From NCBI GenBank assembly GCA_950022655.1, contig OX465584.1:63118841-63182840 (forward strand): a stretch of DNA of 64,000 nt. Reading direction: 5' to 3'. Shown piece after piece: positions 33,330-43,745 of the stretch. Every line of letters begins with the position of its first letter. The stretch's first letter is position 1. Origin of the DNA: Alentia gelatinosa. Taxonomy: Eukaryota; Annelida; Polychaeta; Phyllodocida; Polynoidae. The notes under the pieces were generated by a model. It saw only the letters and a list, made by a program, of their open reading frames with translations, had not been told where the DNA came from and ran no database searches. Position numbers and translations under genes: made by a program.

Positions 33330-33740
33330 TTTTAGAGCGCGCTTGTACACCCTATATACATTGCTTAAAGGTTAGAGTGGTCACATTGAACTTCCAGCGT
33401 GCTTCCAGAAAACTATCCCTTCAATATCTGCATGCTATTAACTGGGATAGTGAGAATATATAGAGCAGGGAGCCAGTGTCTCAGGGTCTTAGAGGCATGC
33501 CCAACCGACCATGACCAATCACTAGAGACCGAAATACCTCAAGACCAACTGATGCTTGATATATTTGGATCCTAGTGTCAGGCATTTGCAGAAATAACAA
33601 ATTGACTAGGTGCAAGTGGGTTACAAGAAACTATCCATTGATTGAATGTAACCCAAACCTTTTAATTGTTATTCATTTTATAATTGTATGCTTATTCATC
33701 AATGATGAACATACTATTTGCTCCTAGTTAATATTACTAT
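33330..33740 (-). mobile_element. Interspersed repeat with AGAGCGCGCTTG / GCTCCTAGT ends (copy 1)
   Basis: Words AGAGCGCGCTTGTACACC, TAGAGTGGTCACA, CAGTGTCTCAGGGTCTTAGA, GACCATGACCAATCACT and AATTGTTATTCAT occur in the same order at 33,835-34,240 and inverted at 36,595, 47,790 and 57,085. Confidence 0.8.
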
Positions 33741-33834
33741 GTATCAACTATGAGGAAAATACGACCACGCAGATCAAAATCATGGCAGTATGGTGCATGA
33801 ATGATGAACATTGATGAACTATTAGCTCCTAGTT

Positions 33835-34240
33835 AGAGCGCGCTTGCACGCCTATATACATCATCTATAGACCAACAGGTTAGAGTGGTCACATACATAT
33901 ACACTTTCAGCGTGCTGCCAGAAAATTATCCCTTCAGCATCTGCGTTCACTGTGATAGTGTGAAAGGAGCAGGGTGCCAGTGTCTCAGGGTCTTAGAAGC
34001 ATGCTCAGCTGACCATGACCAATCACTTGAGACCGAAATACCTCATTGACCCACTGTTGCTTGACCTTGATATTGTTGGATCCTAGACTCAGGTGGTTGC
34101 AGAAATAGCAGGTTGACTGGGTTCCATGAGGACACAGAAAACAATCCTTAGACTGAATGTTACACAAACCTTTTAATTGTTATTCATGTATAATTGCACG
34201 CTCCTTCATCAATGATGAACATCCTATTTGCTCCTAGTAT
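33835..34240 (-). mobile_element. Interspersed repeat, same family (copy 2)
   Basis: AGAGCGCGCTTGCACGCC to ATTTGCTCCTAGT. It lies in the same orientation as copy 1 only 95 bp away, so the two are a near-tandem pair, and it ends 67 bp before the exon at 34,307. Confidence 0.8.
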
Positions 34241-34306
34241 TACATGTACATAACATGAGGTGTTTTACTTGAGAATAACGAAGTGTTCATCTTTTGTTTA
34301 TTGCAG

Positions 34307-34388
34307 AACGTTATAACATAGAAGGCTTTGATAACGTGGCCCTTGACTTCCAGCAGTTGGAGGACTTCATCAACAGCGATGGCGCTCT
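34307..34388 (+). CDS. Internal coding exon of an unidentified gene
   Basis: A pyrimidine-rich CTTTTGTTTATTGCAG acceptor precedes and a consensus GTGAGT donor follows. Only the frame that takes one base from the previous exon is open. It gives 26 full codons plus two bases, reading RYNIEGFDNVALDFQQLEDF then INSDGAL. Codon use is GC-rich at third positions, unlike the AT-rich flanks. The peptide is acidic and hydrophobic and could form an amphipathic helix as in activation domains, but I do not recognise the family. Neighbouring exons must lie far away or outside the window. Confidence 0.75.
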
Positions 34389-35010
34389 GTGAGTACTACT
34401 TTAATATTACACACCTGTGGCGTATAGATTGTATTTATATCACCCCTTTTCTCTATATTTTTCATTTTTATATCTATACTTGATCAATGGATGATTTAAA
34501 ATGCCATGCGCATGCAAAAAAAAAACCCAGCCAGCTAAAAGCCATTTTCTGTGAGTACTACTTTAATATTACATACCCGTGGCGTATATTATCCATGGTA
34601 TACAACGTACCCATTGAAAACGTATGTGGACTCAGGAAACCATGACCCATTATGTAAAACGTTTCAGATACCATAACTGTGGTATACAGATTCAACCCGT
34701 AGTATACGGCCTCACAGCTATGGTATACTGGAAAATAGTCCCTTGGTGCTATGGACCAAAGAAATAGTCCCTGTTGTTATATTCTTCAGTGTGGTAATTC
34801 TTAGATTTGATTTATTCTAAAAGATGGATAATAAGTACTACAAATGATAGTCTTGTGAACGGGCGGCTCTGTAAACCACTTAAGGTTGACGTTGTAATAC
34901 ACTTGCTGGCGCTTGTCTCTATGTTTTTCATTTTTATATCCATACTTGATCACTGGATGATTTAAAGTGCTATGCGCATGCAAAAAATACAGCCAGCTAA
35001 AAGCCATTTT
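34389..35010 (+). repeat. Intronic duplications, including a second splice donor
   Basis: GTGAGTACTACTTTAATATT at the exon's donor is repeated at 34,551 with the preceding CT. TTTTCATTTTTATATC, ACTTGATCA, CATGCGCATGCAAAAA and CAGCCAGCTAAAAGCCATTT at 34,455-34,548 are repeated at 34,928-35,010. 34,600-34,760 is an inverted copy of the repeat at 53.4 kb, and 34,846-34,915 is a left arm of the GGACAGGCGG hairpin. Confidence 0.8.
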
Positions 35011-35149
35011 TCACATTTTTCACAGTAATTTGGGTGGAGCTGAAAAGGTGACATTTGAATGAGAACCCCGACTGTAACTGAGTCAAGCCGGTTACACATC
35101 TACCGTCTTAGTGTGGATATTTCTCATGAGGTGGCGCCCTTGTCTAAGG

Positions 35150-35940
35150 ACTGTTCGGGACTCGGGTTTTGGTCTTGGGGTCTGTGGTTTGGGTCTCGGG
35201 TTTGGGTCTCTGAGTTCAAGTCTTGGGGTTCAGGGTTTGGGTCTTAGGTCTTTGGGACTAGGGTCTTGGGGTTCGGGACTTGGGACTTGGGTCTCAGGGT
35301 TTTGGGTTTGGGTCCTAGTTCTCGAGACTCTAGGTATATCTCAGGATTCGAATCTCAGAGCTCGACTCTTGGGTCCAGGTCTGGGTCTCTAGGCTCGAGT
35401 ATCGATTCTGGGCCTAGGGTCCTAGGTTCAGGGTTTGGGTTTTGGGGCTTGGGTCGCATCTTGAGGTTTGGGCCTTGAGGTTTGGGCCTTGTGGTTTGGG
35501 TCTCGGGGTTTGGGTCTCAGGGTCTGGGTCTCGGGGGTTTGGGTCTCAGGATTCGGGTCTCGGTGTTGGGTCACATCTTGGGGTTTGGGTCTCGGGTCTC
35601 GAGGTTTGGGTCTTGGCAACTCGGTCTCGAGTCGGGTCTCGGGGGTCGGGTCTCGGGGTTGGGGCCTCAGGATTCGGGCCTCGGGGTTGGGGCCTCGGGA
35701 TTCGGGTCTTAGGGTTGGGGGCTCGGGGTTGGTGCCTCGGAGTTGGGGCCTCAGGGTTGGGGCCTCGGGATTCGGGCCTCGGGGTTGGGGCCTCGGGGTT
35801 GGGGCCTCGGGGTTGGGGCCTCGGGGTTGGGGCCTCGGGGTTGGGGCCTAGGGATTCGGGTCTCAGGGTTGGGGCTTCGGGGTTGGGGCCTCGGGATTCG
35901 GGTCTCAGGGTTGGGGCCTCGGGGCTGGAGTCCCGGCCAG
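35150..35940. repeat. G-rich tandem repeat, quadruplex-prone
   Basis: Degenerate units of GGGTCTCGGGGTTTGGGTCT pass into a regular GGTTGGGGCCTCGG array at 35,660-35,930. Almost every unit has two runs of three or four G. Open frames on both strands are repeat by-products. Confidence 0.93.
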
Positions 35941-36072
35941 GCAGAGTTGGCGGAGTTGGCGGAAATTCCCGCCTGCCGCACCTCACCGTGTCACCTCACC
36001 ATGTGTCTAAAACAGGCGGCGGTCTGTCATGCTTCTGCCCCGCAGTCTACATATAGATCTCCCCGGTACAAT

Positions 36073-36388
36073 ACACGAAAACAGGGTTTCATTTTAGGGA
36101 GCGTAAACAAACTGATTGTGGAAGTATATCAATGAAAAACAAGTCCACCAAGGCTGCGCTGCATCTAATGCCACACCTCAGCCTGCAGCATTCGTAACTC
36201 ATTAAATGGGATACAAATGCAGAGCTCATGCATTGGGATATTCAAGTCCGTACTGCTCTGCATAAAATGTAATACAGTTGCTAAACAATGGGTTTGTCAA
36301 TTTTTAAAGAGATATACTTCCAAAGTTTGTTTACACTCCCTTTTCTACTTTGCATATGACCATATATGGCAAACTCTGTTTTCGTGTA
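36073..36388. mobile_element. MITE with ACACGAAAACAG ends
   Basis: Left ACACGAAAACAGGGTTTC and right GAAACTCTGTTTTCGTGT-type ends, plus inner AGCGTAAACAAACT and AGTTTGTTTACACT, and GGAAGTATATC and GATATACTTCC, form a long imperfect inverted repeat. No other copy recognised. Confidence 0.7.
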
Positions 36389-36590
36389 TGCAGGGCCGGA
36401 CCACGGGCCTCCCACGCTCGCCTCTGTGTACACACGTGTGTGTTTTTGACGCCGTGTGGCCGGGGTGGGGCCTGTATTTAGACAGCGGCCCGCCTCTCCG
36501 GTGTCCTCATTCACCTGCGGACCTGTCGGCGGGCGTGTCGTCGTACGACCACGCCGCTCTGCCTCTCACTGCCCGCTTCTCATAGCTATC
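36389..36590. other. GC-rich segment, possible exon not supported
   Basis: CpG-richer than its flanks and open on plus (frame ends 36,585) but without a clear splice acceptor or protein motif. May be a regulatory element or exon debris. Confidence 0.25.
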
Positions 36591-36594
36591 AGTC

Positions 36595-36980
36595 TTCAAA
36601 TAGTATGTTCATCATAGATGAATGAGCGTGCAATTATAAGTGAAAAAACAATTGAAAGGTTTGAGTTAGATTGAGCCTATGGATAGTTTTCTGTAACCCA
36701 CTTGCACCAATCCAACTTGCCATTTCTGCAACTGCCTGAGTCTAGGATCTAAATATATCAAGCACCAGTGGGTCAATGAGGTATTTCGGTCTTGAGTGAT
36801 TGGTCATGGTCAGCTGGGCATGACTCTAAAAGACACTGAGACACTGGCACCCTGCTCCGTTCTCAATATCACAGTGAATAGCACAGAGATAGTGAAGGGA
36901 TAGTTTGTATGCAGTACCCTGAAAGTATATGGACCCCTCTAGATGATGTATATAGGGCGTGCAAGCACGCTCTAATAAAA
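36595..36980 (+). mobile_element. Interspersed repeat with GTTCATCAT / AAGCACGCTCTAA ends (copy 3)
   Basis: TATGTTCATCATAGATGAAT, GTGCAATTATAAGTG, AATTGAAAGGTTTGAG, TTGGTCATGGTCAGCTGGGC and GTGCAAGCACGCTCTAA match copies 1 and 2 inverted. Confidence 0.8.
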
Positions 36981-36984
36981 GAAA

Positions 36985-37200
36985 TGATTCCTTGTGTAAT
37001 ATTGATATGCCAACTGCTAAATTACCCAAATCAACCACAGTCCATGATCCCCTCCCGAACTTCCCCACTGACCCATGTAAAGCATAAGCTTTCCCTTGAT
37101 CCCCACTGTAATGTACATTTGTATATGTAATGTTTAAATCCTGTATTGCAATAACGAATATTTCAATGGTATTTTTTTTCTGACACCAACAATCCTGATC
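36985..37200. mobile_element. hAT-like MITE, truncated (copy 6)
   Basis: CCTTGTGTAA, CCAACTGCTAAATTA, CCATGATCCCC, ACTGACCCATGTAAA and CCTGTATTGCAATAA align with 19,255-19,450; both ends are eroded. Confidence 0.65.
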
Positions 37201-38063
37201 CTTAAAGGCATATTCTACAATTCAAAACTTGTAAACATTTGCTGCTACTTAGCGGAAAGCCAAAATTTCGAGATTTTCATAAAACGTGAAAATTTGGCAT
37301 TATTTGCACAATGGCAGCACCTGCCTATAGGGGACAAAGCCATTGTTAGCTCATGAAGCAGTCACTAGGTGGTCGGGGGACAAAACCTGTATTCTGGCTC
37401 TTTGTTCTTACAAAATTCAACTGACTTTCAATGTTTTACCATGGCTCCTTTGACTCTACACCCATCCCAGAGCAAGATGACATAATGATTAAACCCAAGA
37501 CATTATATTTTCCACATGGAACACTTCATACACCTATTTGAGCAAGGCTAGAATTTTAACAATTCTCAATTATCACTCACTTCTTTTGCACCTCCTTTGG
37601 TGAAGAACACCTACTTTTTCACCTCCTTTAGTGAAGAACACCTACTCGGGGGGGGGGGGGGAGGGGGCGTCATGGCGGCGCCCATGGATCATAGGCTATA
37701 TGCCGTATATGTATATATATCTATCTATCAAATGCTCGAAAGTGACGGGATGGGGTATAAAAAGAAAAGGAACAGCCCAAGTTTGTCTCACAACTAGGAT
37801 TTTTCTATAGATTTCAGCCTGGCGTTACAGGTTGGTTTACTAAGGCGTTCCATAACATTTGACCTCTGTATCTGGGCGATATTTGAGGAACACGACCTTG
37901 TGGATGACCTCTGCCCTGGTCAGTTGTTTCAGTGGTGTGGTGAGTGTTTTGTACTAGTGACTGCAGACAGCGACCATGGACGGCCACTTTGATCCTCCCA
38001 GTCTGAACACGAGTCAGTGAGTGAGTCAGTGAGTCACCGGAAACCACCGCATTGTCCTCCACG
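37201..38063. other. No gene supported
   Basis: Contains a G14 run at 37,648-37,661 and a short tandem CACCTCCTTTAGTGAAGAACA pair before it. A minus frame at 37,814-38,062 has no motif. Confidence 0.4.
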
Positions 38064-38102
38064 TGACCTTCATATGACCTTCACCTGACCTTCATTTGAC
38101 CT
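38064..38102 (-). promoter_or_regulatory. Four AGGTCA half-sites in DR5 spacing
   Basis: TGACCT occurs at 38,064, 38,075, 38,086 and 38,097, so on the minus strand there are four AGGTCA half-sites each separated by five bases. DR5 of AGGTCA is the classical retinoic acid receptor/RXR element. Each half-site is also preceded by GA, close to the extended half-site of ERR and NR5A receptors. The array is also simply an 11-bp repeat, so function is inference. Confidence 0.5.
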
Positions 38103-38330
38103 TCGTCTCTCCTCCAGCAGATACCATTCAAATTATGTGGCGGATTTTTTTCTGTTACGTTTTGTTTCTCATTCATAGTTTTATTTTCATTTTCTCTTAC
38201 CATTTGTATAGATTGTGTTAATTAATGACAGTTGGTGGCTAATTTGATATTGTAATAGCGCGGTCCAGTCCTACTGGATATGGCGAATTGGAGGGAATAA
38301 GAACGCGTTCTCATATCATACTATTCTATA

Positions 38331-38569
38331 CAGAAGTGACAGTTTTCCTATTTTCCAATTAAATCCTTGATTTTATTTTTAGTTTATAGAAAACCCCTTT
38401 TCTTGTGTAAAGCAAAGTGAGAATCAATTTTGCCTAACTCACACCCAAAAAATGCCTCCCCACACACCACAGGGCCAATAATGATGTATTTTCCATGTTT
38501 CCTCAGGCAGTAAATTCCATATGAGAAATGTTTCCTTTCTTTTTCCCATGACCCTAACTGCCATCCCAT
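38331..38569. mobile_element. hAT-like MITE (copy 7)
   Basis: Ends CAGAAGTGACAGTTTTCC and TAACTGCCATCCCA. Internal TTTATTTTTAGTTTATAGAA, CCTTTTCTTGTGTAAA and GTAAATTCCATATGAGAAAT match the family. Confidence 0.78.
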
Positions 38570-39337
38570 TTTTTCCTACCCCTCATATAAATCTCCATAG
38601 ACTTAACATGGTGTGACTGTATGTCACGGTTATGCCATAAAATATTCATATGCCACTGGTACATATGCCACATATGAAGTCAAAAACATATGGCTACACA
38701 TATGAAGTTAAAAACACATAACTACACAATCACACAAACAAGCAATAGCATACTTTTCAAGTCTTGTAGCATAGAGTCATTAACATGACGACTATGTAGC
38801 TTACTATTTTGTATTATTTTATGCGATTGATGCATTGTATACACAAAGGATCTTATCTCATATCTGCGGTCAAATGAGTAGTGGATACTTAAATGGAAGC
38901 TGATATAGGGGATGTAAATCACGCGAATTGTTTACAAAAAAATAAATACAAAGTTAAAAGGAGAGTTTTTCATCGGCCACTTTCGTGAGTTGGATATCAG
39001 CTGCGGAATGATAACTGAGTTCGGATGACAATGATATCATCACCAAGTCTTATCTACAGGGATTCATGTGGTTAGCGTTATCGATATTGATACTATGTGG
39101 ATTTAACAGATGTTAACAGATGTTACAGTTATTCAATAATACGATTTTATGGCATGGATAAGATACAATACTCTCTTGGCAGTGCTGAATAGACATCGTT
39201 TGCTAGTGTCATCAGTTTCACTTTAACATTGATAAATGAGAAAAATTTAACTTATTTTATTTTGAGCCATTAGGTCTCCCGCCCACCCTCATGAGGTCCA
39301 TAGTTATCATAGACATACAATAAATGATATTTGTATA
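38570..39337. other. No recognised feature
   Basis: AT-rich. 38,640-38,720 has a short run of ACATATG-type words. No exon, RNA gene or assigned repeat. Confidence 0.45.
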
Positions 39338-39340
39338 TTA

Positions 39341-39690
39341 GGCCACTAAAAAAACTAACTTGTTTTTCATCACCGCGCGCATCAGAAAAACGATTTTATT
39401 TTATTTTTTAATATATGAACCTTGATAGAAATTATGAAAGGTATATGTATTTAGTGTCAAATTAAAGCTCCTGATGTCAGGGATGCATTAAATGTAGAGC
39501 CAGTAGAAATCTGGAAACCCGCATAAGCAGCCACGTGTAAGCAGTCACTTTGTCCCGGATCAGAGGGTGTCCACTTATGCAGGGTTTTACTGTATATCTG
39601 CCATCTTTGATACAGCAAAAAAAAAAAAAAAAAGCGCCCTCGTCATATTGTTCATGGCTTGGTGATGAGTGACCCCTCAAGTGGGATTTT
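39341..39690 (+). mobile_element. PIF/Harbinger-like composite MITE (copy 1)
   Basis: Left end GGCCACTAAAAAAACTAACT after TTA; right end decayed (GGTGATGAGTGACCCCTCA). Internal GAACCTTGATAGAAATTATG, AAATTAAAGCTCCTGATGTC, a pogo-like block (CCCGCATAAGCAG to GCAGGGTTTTACTGTA) and an A-tract before AAGCGCCCTCGTCATA match 48,783 and 49,857. Confidence 0.8.
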
Positions 39691-40189
39691 TGGAATTTTC
39701 ATGGAACTTACAGTCACTCTGTGCCTTATACATGCATGTATAATGTTTTGATACTAGGAATGTGATAGCATCATTTCGTTAAATCCTGTTATTTAGGACC
39801 AGAAATACCACACACTACTCCACTCCCTCATGCCTGCATCATGATCATGTTGTCAGATTAAACTAACACACCACTTCAGCACTCTTTGTTTGTATAATGT
39901 ATGAAACAAGTGACAAAAAAACAACAACATATAAAACAGATGTGTTGTTCCTATATCGCCATGGAGTGACCCCATAGTGTTTGCGGTTAACTCTAGATGT
40001 CGCCACCGTGCAGTCGTATCCTGGAAGGCAGTTTTTCTTTTCGCGACTCTTGTTGCGATCCTCATGTCAATATTTGCGTGCGACACTTGAGCCGGTGATT
40101 TTGTATCGAGTTGCCGTGGTCGGTCGTTGTGATTGCGGCGAGGGGTGACCTGGGATGAGGTGGGACAAGGTCATAGACAAGGTCAAATA

Positions 40190-40549
40190 CAGTAAATTTT
40201 CGTTATAAGAGACACTGTTCTCTGAACATGGCCCAATACAGAAAAACTGCGATTTTCATATGAATTTTGTAAGAGATGATCTAATTGATCTAAACAACGA
40301 GTATAGAGAATACCCGATGGTCTAAACATCAACCTTGGGTAGTAAATGTCAGCCTTGGGTAGTAAACGTAAGTTATTCCACCCCCTGTAGCGTGGTGTAA
40401 CAATATAGTGTTCGGCCTATATTGTTATAGGAATACATAAAATCCCCAGACCTTATTATAAGGAAGTTTTACTAGAAAAAAAACTATTTTTCAACAAAGT
40501 AATTCCTCTCATCTCCGTAACTTTGTTTCGGCAAGGTTTCACTGTACCA
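40190..40549. mobile_element. Tigger/pogo-like MITE
   Basis: TACAGTAAATTTTCGTTATA and GGCAAGGTTTCACTGTA form short inverted ends of the CAGTA type flanked by TA. Similar CAGTAATCTCCGTTATATA occurs at 45,474. Coding capacity absent. Confidence 0.55.
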
Positions 40550-40559
40550 TGGCTCGTCA

Positions 40560-40800
40560 CCACGAGGCATCTCTAGTTCCGGTTCCGCCCTGCCGTGCGC
40601 ATCTCGCCCTCAGTTCCGGTTCCGCCCTGGCCGCACTGGGCGTTCCGGGTTGACTGGAGCGGCATGGTGACGTCACACATCCGCAATGTGGACCTGTATC
40701 ACTCTAAAATAGACACAACGATAACAGCATGACGCGGAATGCGTCTCCCCCACCCGACCCCTGCTGTGCCGGCCCGTGTGTGGGCGGTGTGGGCCTCGTA
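40560..40800. promoter_or_regulatory. Candidate promoter: tandem ETS sites and a CRE
   Basis: AGTTCCGGTTCCGCCCTG is present twice (40,575 and 40,612), giving duplicated ETS-type CCGGAA sites. TGACGTCA lies at 40,668-40,675. The stretch is CpG-rich in an AT-rich neighbourhood. No exon on either side could be supported, so this may be a promoter of an unseen transcript or an enhancer. Confidence 0.4.
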
Positions 40801-40969
40801 ACGCGTATTGGCGAGCTTTTCCCTTTAATTCCATATTAGGAGTTTCCTGCATTCTTGAAACATGTGGTTGCTGATCAAGGACATATTTTCTGTTCCTCGT
40901 GTTGCCATGCCATGTATTTCTACTTATTACAATTTATAAGTACATGTACACTGAATCTGTTACTGTGTA

Positions 40970-41455
40970 TATATATATAGAGATAGAGAGCGCGAGACAG
41001 AGAGACGGAGAGACAGAGACAGACAGAGACAGAGACGGAGAGAGACAGACAGAGAGAGACACAGAGACAGACAGAGACAGAGAGAGGCACAGAGACAGGG
41101 AGAGACCGAGAGAGACAGAGAGAGAGACAGAGAGAGAGAGGGAGAGACAGAGAGATAGGGAGAGACCGAGAGAGACAGATACATACAGAGAGAGAGATAC
41201 AGACACAGAGAGAGAAAGACAGAGACAGAGAGAGAGAGGGACAGGGAGAGGGACAGGGAGAGAGACAGAAACAGAGAGAGAGAGACGGAGAGAGAGACAA
41301 AGACAGAGAGGGACAGAGACAGAGACAGAGGGAGACAGAGACAGAGAGAGAGAGAGAGAGATACAGACAGAGAGAGAGAGAGAGATACAGACAGAGAGAG
41401 ATACATACACAGAATGAGAAAGACAGAGACAGAGACAGACAGACAGACAGACAGA
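40970..41455. repeat. GAGA/CAGA simple-sequence tract
   Basis: Almost pure purine strand of GAGA and GACAGA words, about 480 bp. Both strands hold long frames (Arg/Glu/Thr on plus, Ser/Leu on minus) with no coding significance. Confidence 0.97.
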
Positions 41456-41559
41456 TTTAGTTATCATGGCAGGGTGTCCCACGACCAACAGTTTAATTAT
41501 AGAAATAGATTCCAAGTAAGAAAACTCGAGAACGCGCCCCCAAACAAAGTCGCAAAGGA

Positions 41560-41680
41560 TTTTCTCTACCCGAAACGAAGTTGTCCTGGGGTTTTATTGC
41601 CCGAAATAAAGTTTCCCTGGGGTTTTCTTGCCCCGAAACAAAAAGTTGGGCTGGGGTTTTCTTGCCCTGAAATGTAGTCG
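41560..41680. repeat. Short repeat of about 33 bp, 3-4 units
   Basis: Units carry CCTGGGGTTTTCTTGCCC then GAAACAAAGTT with variation. Confidence 0.75.
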
Positions 41681-42008
41681 TCCGATTTTCATTTCTCCCT
41701 GTATTATATCAAAAGAACAATCGCTATTTATATGCTGGTATAATATTTGTAGTGTAAACCAAGGAGACCCTGTGCCGTGTTTTTGTTTAATCTGTTCTTC
41801 ACTCTTGCTAAAAGAGGATATTAATAAAGCTTGCAAGTGAACCAACTTACCCACTCAGCCAGACGTCAGTACGCCCTTTGTCGGGTAGAGGGCGCCATGA
41901 TGCATAGTGATGTTTCCGTCCACTCGGGGGCGCCACCAGTAGCGGCGGGTGTTCGTCGTCGTAGTGGGACCGGCGTTCCTGTTTTGTCGTCTGAAAACTG
42001 ATGTTACA

Positions 42009-42592
42009 GGGCCCCGTTTAATAATCTAGGATCATACTTGTAGACCCTTTTAAACATGCCATCGAGACCCAGGGACGATGAAGGTCAACTTTATTCAACG
42101 CTTACGGATGCCCATATGGAAGGTTAATACTGTCTTAGCCAACAGGTTTTAATGTTATCCTACCCCTAATAAAAAAACTCCATAGGCTTTACATTAGCAG
42201 ACTGTATTTGGTCTACGGTGTAGGAAAATGAAATTTATCGCTCTAGTGGGATACAGTTGTTAAATTACGTCATTTGAAAAGCGACCAATGATTATCACTG
42301 ATTATCGGTGAGTTTTATGTTATTTCTTAATTTGCTGAAGTAATTTAGACGCGGTAAGATAAATTCTAAACCAAACTTGAGTTAGTCGCGTTGTTTATCG
42401 CACTTTGGCAATGTTGCGTATCACTGCTCTCTGCTTCGCCTCGCGCAGCAAACGCGAAATTGCCGTCGTGCGATTAACAACAACACGACTAACTCTCATT
42501 TGGTTTCTCCTAATTATTAAACTACAACCCTTGTACAAGGTGCAGAAAAGGGTCTTCATGTACGACCCTAGGTTATTAAACGGACCCCAGGT
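42009..42592. mobile_element. MITE with GGGGCCCGTTTAATAA ends (copy 2), interrupted
   Basis: GGGCCCCGTTTAATAATCTA on the left and CTAGGTTATTAAACGGACCC on the right. Internal GAGACCCAGGGACGATG, GGTCAACTTTATTCAAC and GGTCTTCATGTACGA match copies at 2.2 and 52.1 kb. About 350 bp of other sequence, including ATCCTACCCCTAATAAAAA, lies inside. Confidence 0.75.
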
Positions 42593-43179
42593 TTATATGT
42601 ATATAAACGTTAAACGTATAGAGTCTAGAGAACGCTACCGAAGATACTAAGGAAAAGGAGTTCCTCTCGTGAAAAGTAGTGCGTGAGAAAATACACGTCC
42701 ATTTTCTCTCTTCTTTGATAATTTGACTTTGCAGTGGTTATCTACCATATCTAAAAAATATACTATGATTCTGGTCGGATCTGCTTGGAATTTCTCCCGC
42801 ACATAATGACAGAGTGAACCAGACCTCGGCTTGGAGACAAAAGGTCCACTATGAAATTAAAATATATCGTTAAACTAACGTTCAAAAGGTTCTGGTGTTT
42901 ATTCAACTTACTGTCATAAAAAAATAGGAAAGTTAACAAACAAACCAAATAATTGTAACAGCAGTCTCCCGCCCCCTCCCCCAACCCCCCCCCCCCCCTC
43001 CACACACACACAGGTCCCCGACACGCCCAGGAGACACAGACACTCTGCTACACGTGTGCTCGTCGTAATTAATTACTCATTGATCAGCCTGGAAACGTCG
43101 GGCCGCGCGGCACCTGGCTTCCTGAGCGGCTGCCGTGAGCGGCGGGCGGCGAGGGCAGGTCGCCGGGTCAAGTGGCCGA
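42593..43179. other. No gene supported; C14 run
   Basis: 42,740-42,835 resembles inverted ends of the repeat with CTCACTCTCGTGG seen at 49.2, 54.1 and 62.4 kb (ATATCTAAAA, CCGCACATA, ACAGAGTGAACCAGAC). A C14 run lies at 42,985-42,998. Confidence 0.5.
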
Positions 43180-43745
43180 GTGCGCCCGATGACGGCCGAC
43201 TCCTCCCGATGACGGCCGAGTCTTCCTGAACGGTCAAGTGGTCGAGTCTGCCCGGCTCCCGACACTTCCCGATTACGGCAGACTCTGCCCGATAACGGCC
43301 GATTCAGCCCCATGACGGCCGATTCTCCTTGATAGTTGCCGATTCTCTCCGATGATGGCCGATTGTGCTTCATGACGGCCGAAAATGACTTGTTTCCCGA
43401 TGATGACCGACTCTTCCCGAGAATGACCGATTCTTTTCGGTGGCAGCCGATTCTTGAACTGTTGACAGTAGATTCTTCCCAACTATTGCCAATTCTTTTC
43501 AATGGCGTCTGATTCTTCCCGATGATTGTATATTCTTATTGATGGTGGCCGATTCTTCCCGATGATTGCTGATTCTTACTAATGACGGCCTATTCTTACC
43601 AATGACAGCTGACTCTTTAGGAAAACAGCGAATTCTTTCCGATGACGACCGATTCCCGATGTCGGCCGATTCTTACCGATGACGGCCGATTCTTACCGAT
43701 GACGACCGATTCTTACCGATAATGGCCGATTCTTTCTGATGACGG
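43180..43745. repeat. Diverged repeat of about 20 bp
   Basis: GATGACGGCCGATTCTTACC-type units, diverged on the left and regular on the right (43,660-43,740). Roughly 27 units. Confidence 0.9.

Noticed and set aside
36217..36585. 122-codon plus frame with a GC-rich second half
   Set aside because: The first half is a MITE and the second has no acceptor or protein similarity that I recognise.
40899..41515. 172-193-codon frames of Arg/Glu or Ser/Leu
   Set aside because: GAGA simple-sequence tract.
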